In this document: positions 28,424 to 37,405 of the stretch, in pieces
Layout of the letters: each line of letters opens with the position of its first letter
How positions within the stretch are numbered: position 1 is the first letter of the stretch
DNA from: JAFAGX01 sp963759875
GTDB lineage: Bacteria > Acidobacteriota > Terriglobia > Terriglobales > Acidobacteriaceae
DNA length: 64,000 nt
Reading direction: 5' to 3'
Assembly (NCBI GenBank): GCA_963759875.1
Contig: CAVXBB010000015.1
Location: 1-64,000 of the forward strand
The notes under the pieces: model-generated
Databases searched by the model: none
What the model was told of the DNA's origin: nothing
The model's input: the letters and a program-made list of their open reading frames with translations, nothing else
Program-made: the position numbers and the translations under genes

Positions 28424-30702
28424 ACGTACAAAGGATTCAGCTGTTGCTTCACCTCACACGCCGAATCGCTCGTCACCGATGCACATGGGTTGGTAGTTTT
28501 TGTATTCTGGTTGCTACAGTCTCGTGCGCCCAGATGGCCGGAACAGATTTTCTCGATCCGCTGGGTCTGGCACGGCTGAAGGACTACTCGAGTGCTCGGG
28601 TATCCTCTGGCAATCGCTTCGTCTACAGCAATGATGACAGCAAGCGGATCATGCCGGGCGAGACCCTGGAGATCGCCAACCTGAGTGGACCGGGGATGGT
28701 CACCCACATCTGGGTGACGGTAGCCCAGAATGAGTTTGCCTGGCCGCGACTGTTGCGTTTCCGGGTTTACTACGATGGGCACAAAACGCCGAGCGTGGAT
28801 GCGCCGCTCGGTGATTTTTTTGCCGTCGGACATGGGGCCGAGCGCGATGTGAATTCGATGATGGTACGGGACAGTTCCTTCGGCCGTGCCAGGAACAGCT
28901 ACTGGCCCATGCCCTTCCAGAGATCTTGTCGCATTACCGTAACGAATGAAGGCACACGGTTTGTACCGTTTTTCTATTACCACGTCGATTATCGGAGTTA
29001 CGCGTCTTTGCCTGAGGACGTCGGCTATTTTCACGCCTACTACCGTCAGGAGCGGCCAGCGCGCAGTGGTCGTAACTATGCATTCCTCGACACCAAAGCC
29101 ACCGGCCATTACGTAGGCACAGTGATGAGCGTAGTGCTGACGCAGATCTCCTGGTTCGGCGAAGGAGACGATCTGTTCTACATCGACGGAGCCAAGCAGC
29201 CACAACTGTACGGGACAGGGACGGAAGATTACTTCAACGATGCCTGGGATCTGCGGGATGCGAGTGCGTTGTGGACGGGGACACCGATTGCGGAAGGGGA
29301 GCTGCCGGGCTCGCGGCTGTCGGCGTATCGCTGGCATGTGCCGGATCCGATTGCGTTCAAGAAGTCGATTTGGGCGGGGATCGAGCACTCGGGCTGGACG
29401 GCGAATGCGGACGGGTCGGTGCGTTCGGGATTCGAAGAGCGTCCGGATTATTTTTCCAGTGTGGCGTTCTGGTATCAAAAAGGCGTGAATGAGGAACTGC
29501 CGGAGCCGCCGTACGGATACGATCGCTTGCCTTATGGCAATGCCACGCAGATTGCGGTGGAGGACTCGATTGAGCAGGTGACGACCGAGCACGGCACTGC
29601 CTCGGTGCTGAGAGATGTGGACTGGGCGAAGGACATTCTGTTGTTCAAGGCCGAGGGTGTGGGATCGAAGGTCAATGTACCGATTGAGATTCCGGAAGAT
29701 GGGCGGTATGCGATTGTGGCCGATCTTGCGCAAGCCTCCGATTACGGGGATTACACCGCGCTGTTTGATGGTCAACCGACGAATGTGGACACGCGGCAAC
29801 CGGCGACATCGGAGATTCCCCTGCCCGGTCCGGAAGTATTTCGGAATTATCTGACCGAGCTATATGTGGCGCGGGACCGCACGCTGGGCATGTTCAAGCT
29901 CACCAAGGGACAACACACGCTGACGTTTGTGTGTCAGGGAAAAGATCCGCGATCGGTGGGTTACAACCTTGGGATCAATGACGTGGTACTGGAAGAAGTT
30001 GCAGACAGTGGGCAGGCGGATGAAAGCGTAGATAAAGATAAAGATAAAGATGAGGGGGCGGGAGCGGCTACGGCCGCGGTTGTGTATCGTGGCCGGCCGC
30101 TCTCTTATTATGTAGCCAAGCTGAAAGGCTCTACCAGCTCCGAACGAGTGAAGGCGATACGCGCGATCGGCTACTTTGGCGGGGATGGAGCTTCGGCGGT
30201 GGGAGAGCTTGTCGCTGCCCTGAGGGACAGCTCGCCACAGATTCGAGGTGCTGCAGCGGGATCACTTGCTCTGATGGGCGCATCGGCTGAGGCGGGGATA
30301 CCCTCGTTAGCGACAGCGCTTTCAGACACTGATGCGCATGTGCGGTGCATGGCGGCGATAGCACTGGAAGCCATGGGCCCGAAAGCCGCCCCCGCAGTTT
30401 CCCAACTCATTCCAGCTCTCAATGACTCCAGCGCATATGTGCGAATGAGCGCAGCAAAAGCGCTGGGAGCGATTGGCCCAGCTTCGCGGACCGCCAGCTC
30501 AGTACTGATAGAGAGATTACGTTTACAGAAGGAAGATGGTTTCGTACTCGCCAATGCAGCTGAAGCGCTCGGCGATATCGGACCTGCTGCCAAAGAGGCC
30601 CTGCCTGTGCTGCGTGAGCTGATAGGTAAACGCAGAGTGGGTGCACCTGCACAGGAGGCAATACTAAGGATCGAGGGTAAGCCTGTGCCCACCTATCACT
30701 GA
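28420..30702 (+). CDS. Secreted GH172 (DUF2961) glycosidase-like protein with HEAT repeats, copy 2
   Basis: 760 residues, intact. It has the same order as copy 1: a signal sequence (hydrophobic about 24-38, WVGSFCILVATVSC), the DUF2961 domain with GTGTEDYFNDAW, a DKDKDKDEG linker and four or more HEAT/PBS-lyase-type repeats (VKAIRAIGYFGGDGASAVGELVAALRD is one unit, split here by its helix turn). From residue about 47 to 650 it is essentially identical to copy 1, except for a block around FQRSCRITVTNEGTRFVPFF. Signal peptide and last HEAT repeats differ. Overlaps copy 1 by an ATGA. HEAT repeats fused to a glycosidase suggest protein-protein contacts, perhaps assembling a surface complex. Confidence 0.92.
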   Translation: MNVQRIQLLLHLTRRIARHRCTWVGSFCILVATVSCAQMAGTDFLDPLGLARLKDYSSARVSSGNRFVYSNDDSKRIMPGETLEIANLSGPGMVTHIWVTVAQNEFAWPRLLRFRVYYDGHKTPSVDAPLGDFFAVGHGAERDVNSMMVRDSSFGRARNSYWPMPFQRSCRITVTNEGTRFVPFFYYHVDYRSYASLPEDVGYFHAYYRQERPARSGRNYAFLDTKATGHYVGTVMSVVLTQISWFGEGDDLFYIDGAKQPQLYGTGTEDYFNDAWDLRDASALWTGTPIAEGELPGSRLSAYRWHVPDPIAFKKSIWAGIEHSGWTANADGSVRSGFEERPDYFSSVAFWYQKGVNEELPEPPYGYDRLPYGNATQIAVEDSIEQVTTEHGTASVLRDVDWAKDILLFKAEGVGSKVNVPIEIPEDGRYAIVADLAQASDYGDYTALFDGQPTNVDTRQPATSEIPLPGPEVFRNYLTELYVARDRTLGMFKLTKGQHTLTFVCQGKDPRSVGYNLGINDVVLEEVADSGQADESVDKDKDKDEGAGAATAAVVYRGRPLSYYVAKLKGSTSSERVKAIRAIGYFGGDGASAVGELVAALRDSSPQIRGAAAGSLALMGASAEAGIPSLATALSDTDAHVRCMAAIALEAMGPKAAPAVSQLIPALNDSSAYVRMSAAKALGAIGPASRTASSVLIERLRLQKEDGFVLANAAEALGDIGPAAKEALPVLRELIGKRRVGAPAQEAILRIEGKPVPTYH
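28555..30381 (+). repeat. 1.83-kb duplicated block, copy 2
   Basis: Second copy of the tandem duplication at offset 2373 from copy 1. The divergent patch corresponds to 28922-29007. Sequence outside the block (signal peptides, C-terminal repeats) is only distantly similar. Confidence 0.9.
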
Positions 30703-30891
30703 CGAGTGTGAAGGTCGAACGGTATATGCCAACTAAACTGGGCAAGTTCAGAACGGAGTCGAAATGATGGGACATACTTTGCAAGATTGCCGGCGACTTT
30801 ATCGACAGTGCCGTGGGGAGAGCCTGGTTCGTCGCTGTGCTGCTGAAGATACTTTAATGCGACCGTCCAGTTGTTCTCGGGAGAACTTTGC

Positions 30892-31881
30892 ATGCTGCGA
30901 AAAAATGCGATTCTTTTCGTCCTCTTTATTCTTATGACCACCAATCTGCTTGCGGCAGTTCGGGTAGAAAAGACGGAATACAAAGGTTGGCACAATTGTT
31001 ATCGGGTGACCAACGGCGAAATTGAACTGGTCGTGACCGGCGATGTCGGGCCGCGAATTATTCGTTTTGGTTTTGTCGGCGGCCAGAACTTATTCAAGGA
31101 ATTTCCCGATCAGCTTGGCAAAAGCGGGGAAGAGAAATTTCAGCTGCGCGGCGGCGACCGTGTCTGGAAAGCTCCCGAGGATCCGATAGCGACGTGGGCT
31201 CCGGATAACGTTCCGATCGAGATTCAAGTTACTGAGAACGGGTTGATTGCACGTGAACCGGTCGAGCCTTTGACTCATCTGCAGAAAGAGATTGAGATTC
31301 GCCTTGCTACAACTGGAAACAGCGTCACAGTAATTCACCGAATTACCAACCGTTCACTGTTCACCCTGGAGTTTGCCCCTTGGGCCCTGACCATGATGGC
31401 GCCGGGGGGAATCGCAGTGACCGGGTTCCCACCGCGAGGCAGGCACCCGATCAATCTCGAAGCCACGAACCCGTTGGTCATGTGGGCTTACACCGATCTT
31501 TCGGACCCCAGATGGAAGTTCACGAAGAAATACCTCGTGCTTCGTCAGGACCCGAACAATAGCGAGGCACAAAAGCTAGGAATGTTTAATAAAGATACCT
31601 GGGCCGCATACGTTCTCCACGATGAAGCGTTTATCAAGCGAGCACAATCTGACCCTACAAAGACCTACCCTGATTTCGGTTGTTCTTTTGAAACGTTCAC
31701 CAACAATGACTTTCTTGAAGTCGAGACGCTTGGCCCGCTAGGCAAAGTTGATCCAGGGCACACAGTCGAGCAGGTCGAGCACTGGGCACTTTATCGGAAT
31801 GTGAAGGTCTCTGAATTTACGGACCAGGAACTTGATCGCGTGCTACTCCCGTTGGTGCAATCCGTTGGGAGCGCCGATTAA
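30892..31881 (+). CDS. Secreted DUF4380-like protein (sugar-epimerase-like fold)
   Basis: 329 residues with a signal peptide (MLRKNAILFVLFILMTTNLLAA). The mature part begins VEKTEYKGWHNCYRVTNGEIEL and continues with TGDVGPRIIRFGFVGGQNLF, which resembles the DUF4380/galactose-mutarotase-like beta-sandwich family, then PWALTMMAPGG and GFPPRGRHP. The role of this family is unknown; many sit in glycan-degradation loci and may bind or epimerise sugars in the periplasm. I use ATG 30892 (GGGAGAAC upstream) because it gives a proper signal peptide; the open frame begins at 30871. Its stop overlaps the start of the symporter gene (TAATG), so the two are translationally coupled. Confidence 0.65.
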   Translation: MLRKNAILFVLFILMTTNLLAAVRVEKTEYKGWHNCYRVTNGEIELVVTGDVGPRIIRFGFVGGQNLFKEFPDQLGKSGEEKFQLRGGDRVWKAPEDPIATWAPDNVPIEIQVTENGLIAREPVEPLTHLQKEIEIRLATTGNSVTVIHRITNRSLFTLEFAPWALTMMAPGGIAVTGFPPRGRHPINLEATNPLVMWAYTDLSDPRWKFTKKYLVLRQDPNNSEAQKLGMFNKDTWAAYVLHDEAFIKRAQSDPTKTYPDFGCSFETFTNNDFLEVETLGPLGKVDPGHTVEQVEHWALYRNVKVSEFTDQELDRVLLPLVQSVGSAD

Positions 31882-33590
31882 TGGTTTCAGCCGAATGCTT
31901 TCTGGTCATCGCCTCCAGTCGGATGTCGCTCAGTCCCGTGGATCTGGTCATCATTGTTCTGTATTTCTGTCTTGTCCTGGGTCTGGGGGCATACCTGCGG
32001 CGCTTTACGCATACCGGAGATCAGTTCTTCATGGCTGGCCGGGAGATGACCGCCTGGGTTGCTGGCCTGAGTTTCATCTCAGCGAATCTCGGGTCTCTGG
32101 AGATGATGGGCTATGCAGCAGCAACCTACCAGTACGGAATTCTCGTAGGACATGCGTATTGGATCGGTGCAATTCCCGCCATCCTCTTCCTCTCGCTAGT
32201 GATGATGCCCTTTTACTACATCTGCAAGACTCACTCCGTCCCAGGGTATCTGAAGCTCAGGTACGGAGAAGGTGCGAGATCGCTTTCCGCCATATCATTC
32301 GCAATTATGACCATACTCATGAGTGGCATAAATATGTATTCCATGGCGATCATCATGAAGGTCATTCTCGGCTGGGACATACATTTCAGTATCTGGGTGT
32401 CATCGCTCACGGTCGCACTTTACGTGATGGCGGGCGGCCTGCTTTCCGCAATCTTCAATGAAGTGCTGCAGTTCTTTCTGATCTGGATCGGCTGTCTTGT
32501 GATTCCTGTAGTCGGACTCATCGAGACTGGCGGCTGGGCGGGAATGATTCATCGCATCCAGATGAACTTCCCTGGCCAGGATTTCACGCATATGTGGAGA
32601 ACGACTGCCACCTTCACGGGAAATCCGATGGGCGTTCACTGGACCGGCATAGTCTTCGGGTGGGGGCTCGCGATTTCTTTTGGCTACTGGACTACCGACT
32701 TTCTGGTCGTCCAACGTGTCATGGCTGCAAAGGACCTGCGCTCGGCCGAACTTGGAACTGTTATTGGTGCTTTCTTCAAAATGCTTGTTCCAGTCATCGT
32801 CATACTGCCAGGTTTGCTGGCTTTAGCTGTGCTGCCACTTCACCTTGTGCCGGAGAGTCTGGCCGGACAGCCCAACGTGCATACGTACAACGAAGCCCTT
32901 CCCCTTATGCTTGCACGCTACTGCGGACCTGGCCTTCTTGGTTTGGGAGTAACTGCACTGGTCGCCGGTTTTATGTCCGGAATGGCGGGGAACGTTACCG
33001 CATTTACGACAGTCTGGACGTATGACATCTACAAACCATTTATTCGCAAACAGGCTCCAGATACGCACTACGTCTCGATGGGACGCTGGTGTTCATTAAT
33101 TGGCGTGTTCATCAGCATCGGAACCGCCTATCTGGTGATGAACTTCTCAAGCATCATTGTGTATGCGCAGGTGATTTTCGTCTTTTTTATCGTGCCGATG
33201 TTTGGCACGGTAATACTTGGCATGCTCTGGAAACGGACGACGCCAGCTGCAGGCTTTTGGGGTCTCCTGGCTGGGATTTTAACGTCATTTGGCTTGTGGG
33301 CCTGGGTTAAAGTTGATCCGACTGCGCTGAAGTATGTTGCCTTCTCCCCAGATGCGAAGGATATGGCGGAGAACGTCTATCGAGCCATGTGGTCATTGAT
33401 CGCGAATTTTGGCGTCACGATTCTCGTAAGTCTGGTAACGAAGCCTAAACCGGAACATGAGCTTGAAGGCCTGGTCTATGGGTTAACCGAACTACCGCTG
33501 GAAGAAAATGTTCCGTTCTTTCGGCGTCCGCTTACTTGGGCTGCGGTGGTGGGTGCTGGATTTGTGGCTCTGAACGTAATCTTCTGGTGA
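31881..33590 (+). CDS. Sodium:solute symporter (SSS family)
   Basis: 569 residues with 13-14 hydrophobic helices. SSS signatures are present: DLVIIVLYFCLVLGLGAY (TM1), the TGDQFFMAGREMTAWVAGLS segment, GWGLAISFGYWTTDFLVVQR, and GVTALVAGFMSGMAGNVTAFTTVWTYDIYKP. It imports a sugar or organic acid with Na+ across the inner membrane. Start ATG 31881 overlaps the previous stop and has GGGAG upstream; ATG 31923 (MSLSPVDLV) fits the family equally well. It is followed at 9 bases by a small membrane protein and then a sugar isomerase, so the substrate is probably the pentose or deoxysugar released by the GH172 enzymes. Confidence 0.9.
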   Translation: MVSAECFLVIASSRMSLSPVDLVIIVLYFCLVLGLGAYLRRFTHTGDQFFMAGREMTAWVAGLSFISANLGSLEMMGYAAATYQYGILVGHAYWIGAIPAILFLSLVMMPFYYICKTHSVPGYLKLRYGEGARSLSAISFAIMTILMSGINMYSMAIIMKVILGWDIHFSIWVSSLTVALYVMAGGLLSAIFNEVLQFFLIWIGCLVIPVVGLIETGGWAGMIHRIQMNFPGQDFTHMWRTTATFTGNPMGVHWTGIVFGWGLAISFGYWTTDFLVVQRVMAAKDLRSAELGTVIGAFFKMLVPVIVILPGLLALAVLPLHLVPESLAGQPNVHTYNEALPLMLARYCGPGLLGLGVTALVAGFMSGMAGNVTAFTTVWTYDIYKPFIRKQAPDTHYVSMGRWCSLIGVFISIGTAYLVMNFSSIIVYAQVIFVFFIVPMFGTVILGMLWKRTTPAAGFWGLLAGILTSFGLWAWVKVDPTALKYVAFSPDAKDMAENVYRAMWSLIANFGVTILVSLVTKPKPEHELEGLVYGLTELPLEENVPFFRRPLTWAAVVGAGFVALNVIFW

Positions 33591-33598
33591 GGGGACAG

Positions 33599-33853
33599 AT
33601 GCATCGACATTCTATTCCGGTATGGTTTTTCATCGGACTGATTCTATCCATTTATGGTTTGTTGGTTCTGGCAACCGGTGTCTACGAACTGTTCGTTCCG
33701 TTGAAAAACCAGATCGCGATGGCTCACCTGCATATCGGGATCTGGTGGGGAGCAGGTATGCTGCTTTTTGGATTGGTGTACTTGATTCGTTTTCGGCCCA
33801 AAGTGCAGCAGAACCGCTTCACTGCTGTGGGAGGCATTCATGGAAAAGCCTGA
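33599..33853 (+). CDS. Small membrane protein, possible symporter accessory
   Basis: 84 residues with two transmembrane helices (about 7-29, IPVWFFIGLILSIYGLLVLAT, and 46-64, GIWWGAGMLLFGLVYLIRF) and short charged ends. Family not recognised. It lies 9 bases after the SSS symporter and its last codons overlap the isomerase start by 14 bases. Some SSS transporters are encoded beside tiny two-helix partner proteins (DUF485, DUF4212), which is the analogy I draw; sequence similarity to those families is not evident. ATG 33599 has GAGGGGAC upstream. Confidence 0.7.
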   Translation: MHRHSIPVWFFIGLILSIYGLLVLATGVYELFVPLKNQIAMAHLHIGIWWGAGMLLFGLVYLIRFRPKVQQNRFTAVGGIHGKA

Positions 33854-35462
33854 GGTCATTTTCATTGCGAGTGGCGATCTTCGGAATTCCGCGAACCAAA
33901 CCTGTTGGCCTGCTCAACAAAAAGTTGAGGAGGCAGTCACAGCTGCAATTCGTAAGTTTGGCTATTCACCCCGGCGGGGTCATTCATTTGATCCTGTACT
34001 AGGGCACGGATTCATTCACAGTCAACGCCATGGTATCGAAGTGTTTCGGCAAATTCCTCTTGATGCTCCGCTTATTGTCGTTGAAGCAGTATGGCAATAC
34101 AGCCACCATGTGCTGCCAGGGCTCAGCACTCATAGAGGTCCTATTCTCACGGTTGCTAACTGGTCCGGACAATGGCCTGGCCTTGTCGGCATGCTGAACC
34201 TGAACGCCTCGATGGCAAAAGCGGGGATAAAGTACAGCACGCTCTGGAGTGCAAATTTTGATGACGCCTTCTTCCTTGACGGACTTTTTCGCTGGCTGAA
34301 GGGTGAGAGTGTAGTCCAGGACTACAGCCATGTTCGGCCGCTGGGCTCGGTTGATTTACCGACCGAGGCTCGAAATCTCGGTCGTGCAGTCGGACAGCAA
34401 CTTAAGACTGACAAGGCAATCATGGGTGTCTTCGATGAAGGTTGTATGGGAATGTACAACGCCATCATTCCTGATGAGTTGCTGAATTCCACTGGGGTGT
34501 TTAAGGAACGATTAAGTCAGTCTGCGCTGTACGCCGAAATGAGACGTGTGAGCGAGGATGATGCTCAAGGAGTTCGCTGCTGGCTTAACCGAAAAGGAAT
34601 GAAATTCCACACGGGTCCCGACCCGCAGCAGGATTTAACGGATGAGCAGATTCTGGAGCAGTGCAGGATGTATATTGCAGCCCTTCGCATTGCGGACGAG
34701 TTCGGATGCGACGTCATCGGGATCCAGTACCAGCAGGGTCTCAAGGATATTTGCCCCGCCTCTGATTTAGCGGAGGGGCTTCTGAATAACGTTGACCGAC
34801 CACCCGTCAAAGATGCCCACGGAACACGAGTGCTGTTTGACAACCAGGCTCTTCCCCATTTCAACGAGGCTGACGAATGTGCGGGCCTGGATGCCTTGGT
34901 TACGAATCGCATCTGGCGCTCCTATGATCTTCCACCAGAAACGACCCTACATGACGTGCGCTACGGCGAAGATTGTCAGCTGAACGGACATAAGGAATTT
35001 GTCTGGGTATTTGAAATTTCCGGGGCAGTACCGCCGAACCATTTTGCCGGTGGCTACCAGGACGCAGTCAGTGAGCGTCAGCCGCCGATGTACTTCCCGC
35101 TCGGGGGCGGAACTATCAAGGGAGTCAGCAAACCAGGCGAGATCGTGTGGAGTAGAGTATTCGTGCAAAACGGAAAATTGAATGTCGACATGGGCCGCGG
35201 CAAATCTGTGAGGCTTCCGGATGCCGAGGTCGAGCGCCGGTGGTCGATCACTACACCGCAGTGGCCTTTGATGAATGCAGTTCTGTATGGCGTTACTCGA
35301 GATCAACTCATGGCCAGGCACAAGTCAAATCACATCCAGGTTGTTTATGCGCCGGATTTTAAGACTGCAGGCGCGTTGCTCGCATCGAAAGCCGCTGCTA
35401 TGTCAGAACTAGGACTCGAAGTCAACATTTGCGGAACTTCCGAATTTGAAGCTTCTATGTGA
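33840..35462 (+). CDS. L-fucose/L-arabinose isomerase-like protein
   Basis: 540 residues, cytoplasmic. It resembles the fucose/arabinose isomerase superfamily: an N-terminal Rossmann-like region (VIFIASGDLRNSANQTCWPAQQ, VEAVWQYSHHVLPGL, GPILTVANWSGQWPGLVGMLNL), a central MGVFDEGCMGMYNAIIP segment similar to the FucI metal-site neighbourhood, and a C-terminal barrel region (YFPLGGGTIKGVSKPGEIVWSR in two parts). These enzymes convert aldoses to ketoses using Mn2+. With ribulokinase encoded at 11562-13142 it could supply the ketose substrate. Start codon overlaps the small membrane protein. It is clearly divergent from canonical AraA and FucI, so the exact sugar is open. Confidence 0.78.
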   Translation: MEKPEVIFIASGDLRNSANQTCWPAQQKVEEAVTAAIRKFGYSPRRGHSFDPVLGHGFIHSQRHGIEVFRQIPLDAPLIVVEAVWQYSHHVLPGLSTHRGPILTVANWSGQWPGLVGMLNLNASMAKAGIKYSTLWSANFDDAFFLDGLFRWLKGESVVQDYSHVRPLGSVDLPTEARNLGRAVGQQLKTDKAIMGVFDEGCMGMYNAIIPDELLNSTGVFKERLSQSALYAEMRRVSEDDAQGVRCWLNRKGMKFHTGPDPQQDLTDEQILEQCRMYIAALRIADEFGCDVIGIQYQQGLKDICPASDLAEGLLNNVDRPPVKDAHGTRVLFDNQALPHFNEADECAGLDALVTNRIWRSYDLPPETTLHDVRYGEDCQLNGHKEFVWVFEISGAVPPNHFAGGYQDAVSERQPPMYFPLGGGTIKGVSKPGEIVWSRVFVQNGKLNVDMGRGKSVRLPDAEVERRWSITTPQWPLMNAVLYGVTRDQLMARHKSNHIQVVYAPDFKTAGALLASKAAAMSELGLEVNICGTSEFEASM

Positions 35463-35509
35463 ACTAGCGCCCTAAACAGAGCACGTAGAAGTGACTCTTA
35501 GGAGGCAAA

Positions 35510-36706
35510 ATGTTTACGCGTCGTGGTGTTCTCACAGGACTTATAGCCGGAGCGCTAGCGACGAGTGCTGGAATCCGTAACCTAGTAGCGCAACTTGTTG
35601 GGTCGAAGTACAAGTTCTCAATGGATAGCGGCCCAGGGCCTGAGACTGTCATTAATGGTAAACGGTGCCTATATTTTGGGGGGACTGGATACTTCGGTTT
35701 TCAGACTCATCCGGAGATACTGAAGGCGGCTCACAAATCTCTTGAGGATTTTGGGACGTGCACTGCCACGTCGAGAAACGTGTTTGGCACCTCGCCTTTG
35801 TATCTTGAGGTCGAAAAGAGGGCCAGCCAATTCTTCGCAACGGAAGACTCCATATATCTCCCTTCTGGTTACTTGATTAACATCGCCGGCTTTCAATCGC
35901 TCAGTCAGCAGCAACGCTTCGACGCCTTGTTCGTAGATGAGGGTGCGCACTGGAGTATCACCGATTTCATGTATGCGGTGCAGAAACCGGTGTTCACGTT
36001 TGCCCACGGTGATGCCGGTGCATTAGATACGGCGCTCAAGAACAACCTAAAACCAGGCCAAAAGCCGCTGGTCGTGACGGATGGCATTTTCCCGACCTTC
36101 GGAAAGATTGCGCCCATTCCCGAGTATTTCAAACTTGCAGAAGCCTACGACGGTTGTATGTGGCTCGATGACTGTCACGCTATCGGAGTTCTTGGACCGA
36201 ATGGGCGAGGCACCTACGAATTTTATGGGCTGCAATCGCCGAGACTTTATTTCGGAGGCACGCTCAGCAAGGCAATTGGAGGCCATGGGGGCATCATTCC
36301 AGGGACTCAGGAATTCATATTGCCAATTCGTACCGGACACATTGCAAATGGTGCGAACGCTTCTATGTCAGCGGCGGCAGGCGCTGCGGTGAAGGGAATG
36401 GAACTGATGATGAGCAAACCCGAGTTGCGCCAGCAGCTTTGGAGGAATGCTAAACACCTGAAGAGCGGCTTGGGCAAACTTGGGTTCGAACAGGATGATT
36501 CACCCGTGCCGATCGCCGCGTGGACGCTCAAAACGGGGGAAGACATGGACCGTATCCACGCCGAACTCATGAATCGTGGGGTCGCAATCCAGCGTACACA
36601 TTACGTAGGCGCTGGACCTAACGGAGCATTGCGAGCTGTCGTATTCGCAAACCACACATCGCAACAAATCGACACACTGTTGAACGCCTTAAAGTCCCTT
36701 GTGTAA
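35510..36706 (+). CDS. AOS-type PLP aminotransferase/acyltransferase with Tat-like signal
   Basis: 398 residues of the alpha-oxoamine-synthase fold (8-amino-7-oxononanoate synthase, serine palmitoyltransferase, glycine C-acetyltransferase relatives). Family marks are DSIYLPSGYLINIAGFQSL, the PLP-binding DDCHAIGVLG (220-229) and the Schiff-base Lys254 in GGTLSKAIGGHGG. The N-terminus begins MFTRRGVLTGLIAGALATSAG, a twin-arginine motif followed by a hydrophobic core, which points to Tat export of a folded PLP enzyme. That is unusual, since AOS enzymes normally use cytoplasmic acyl-CoA. An AGGAGG site precedes the ATG at 35510. Last gene of the packed series, 47 bases after the isomerase. Biological product unknown. 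Confidence 0.82.
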   Translation: MFTRRGVLTGLIAGALATSAGIRNLVAQLVGSKYKFSMDSGPGPETVINGKRCLYFGGTGYFGFQTHPEILKAAHKSLEDFGTCTATSRNVFGTSPLYLEVEKRASQFFATEDSIYLPSGYLINIAGFQSLSQQQRFDALFVDEGAHWSITDFMYAVQKPVFTFAHGDAGALDTALKNNLKPGQKPLVVTDGIFPTFGKIAPIPEYFKLAEAYDGCMWLDDCHAIGVLGPNGRGTYEFYGLQSPRLYFGGTLSKAIGGHGGIIPGTQEFILPIRTGHIANGANASMSAAAGAAVKGMELMMSKPELRQQLWRNAKHLKSGLGKLGFEQDDSPVPIAAWTLKTGEDMDRIHAELMNRGVAIQRTHYVGAGPNGALRAVVFANHTSQQIDTLLNALKSLV

Positions 36707-37405
36707 TCGCGGCGAAGCCGTTCAGATCTGACATGTTTAGCGCAGATCTTGCAGAAACGCCTGGAGCACTTCGTTTCGAAATGAGCGGCGTTGGGTGACC
36801 CGCTGAAAAGGAACGTCATAGCTGAAAAGCGACGGATTCAGCAAGCTCGATGAGACAGCAAATCGAAGGGAGCTGAAGCGTAACGCTGCTGGAAACGTCA
36901 AGACTCCAGTCTGCAGGTTGAGTGCCCGAGGGTCTACAGTAAAACGGAATCCGGCGTTCGTCCGAACATCAGCGCCGTACCTAATAACGCGAACGCTCTG
37001 CCATCTTCGGCACTTCGGCACAGTGGGGACGATCAAGATCGAGTACCTTAGCTACCTGCCGCGTCCCCAAACGCTGTGCCCGGGTCCTGATCGCTATGTT
37101 GTGTGTTGGCCAAACAGCGGTCGCTGCCGTTCCCGAAAGAAAACGTTGGTTTTTGCTCGGCGACACTACACTCTAAGCACCTAATCATTCAACGTCTGCT
37201 GGCCGGGCTCTACAAAGGCGCTCACCGGAATGCCCGACTCAGAAGGCTGTTACTACTTTGCGGCAGAGTTTTCCTTGCTGCGATCTGCTGAATTGGGCCC
37301 GGCTAACCTTGGCATGCCATATGCAGCCGCTCGCGATTCCAAGACAGGAAATTAGTTCAAATGCGGCGAAGTTTTATTTTGAGCTTTTGGGCCGGTGGCC
37401 GGTGG
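36707..37405. other. Gene-poor region before the tRNA
   Basis: About 700 bases. Short frames exist on both strands (36737-37036 minus, 36918-37184 plus), but neither shows a recognisable motif, ribosome site or codon pattern I would trust. I see no gene here. Confidence 0.4.

Noticed and set aside
36737..37184. Overlapping short frames on both strands before the tRNA
   Set aside because: No ribosome site, no motif, and neither reads like a conserved protein; treated as non-coding.
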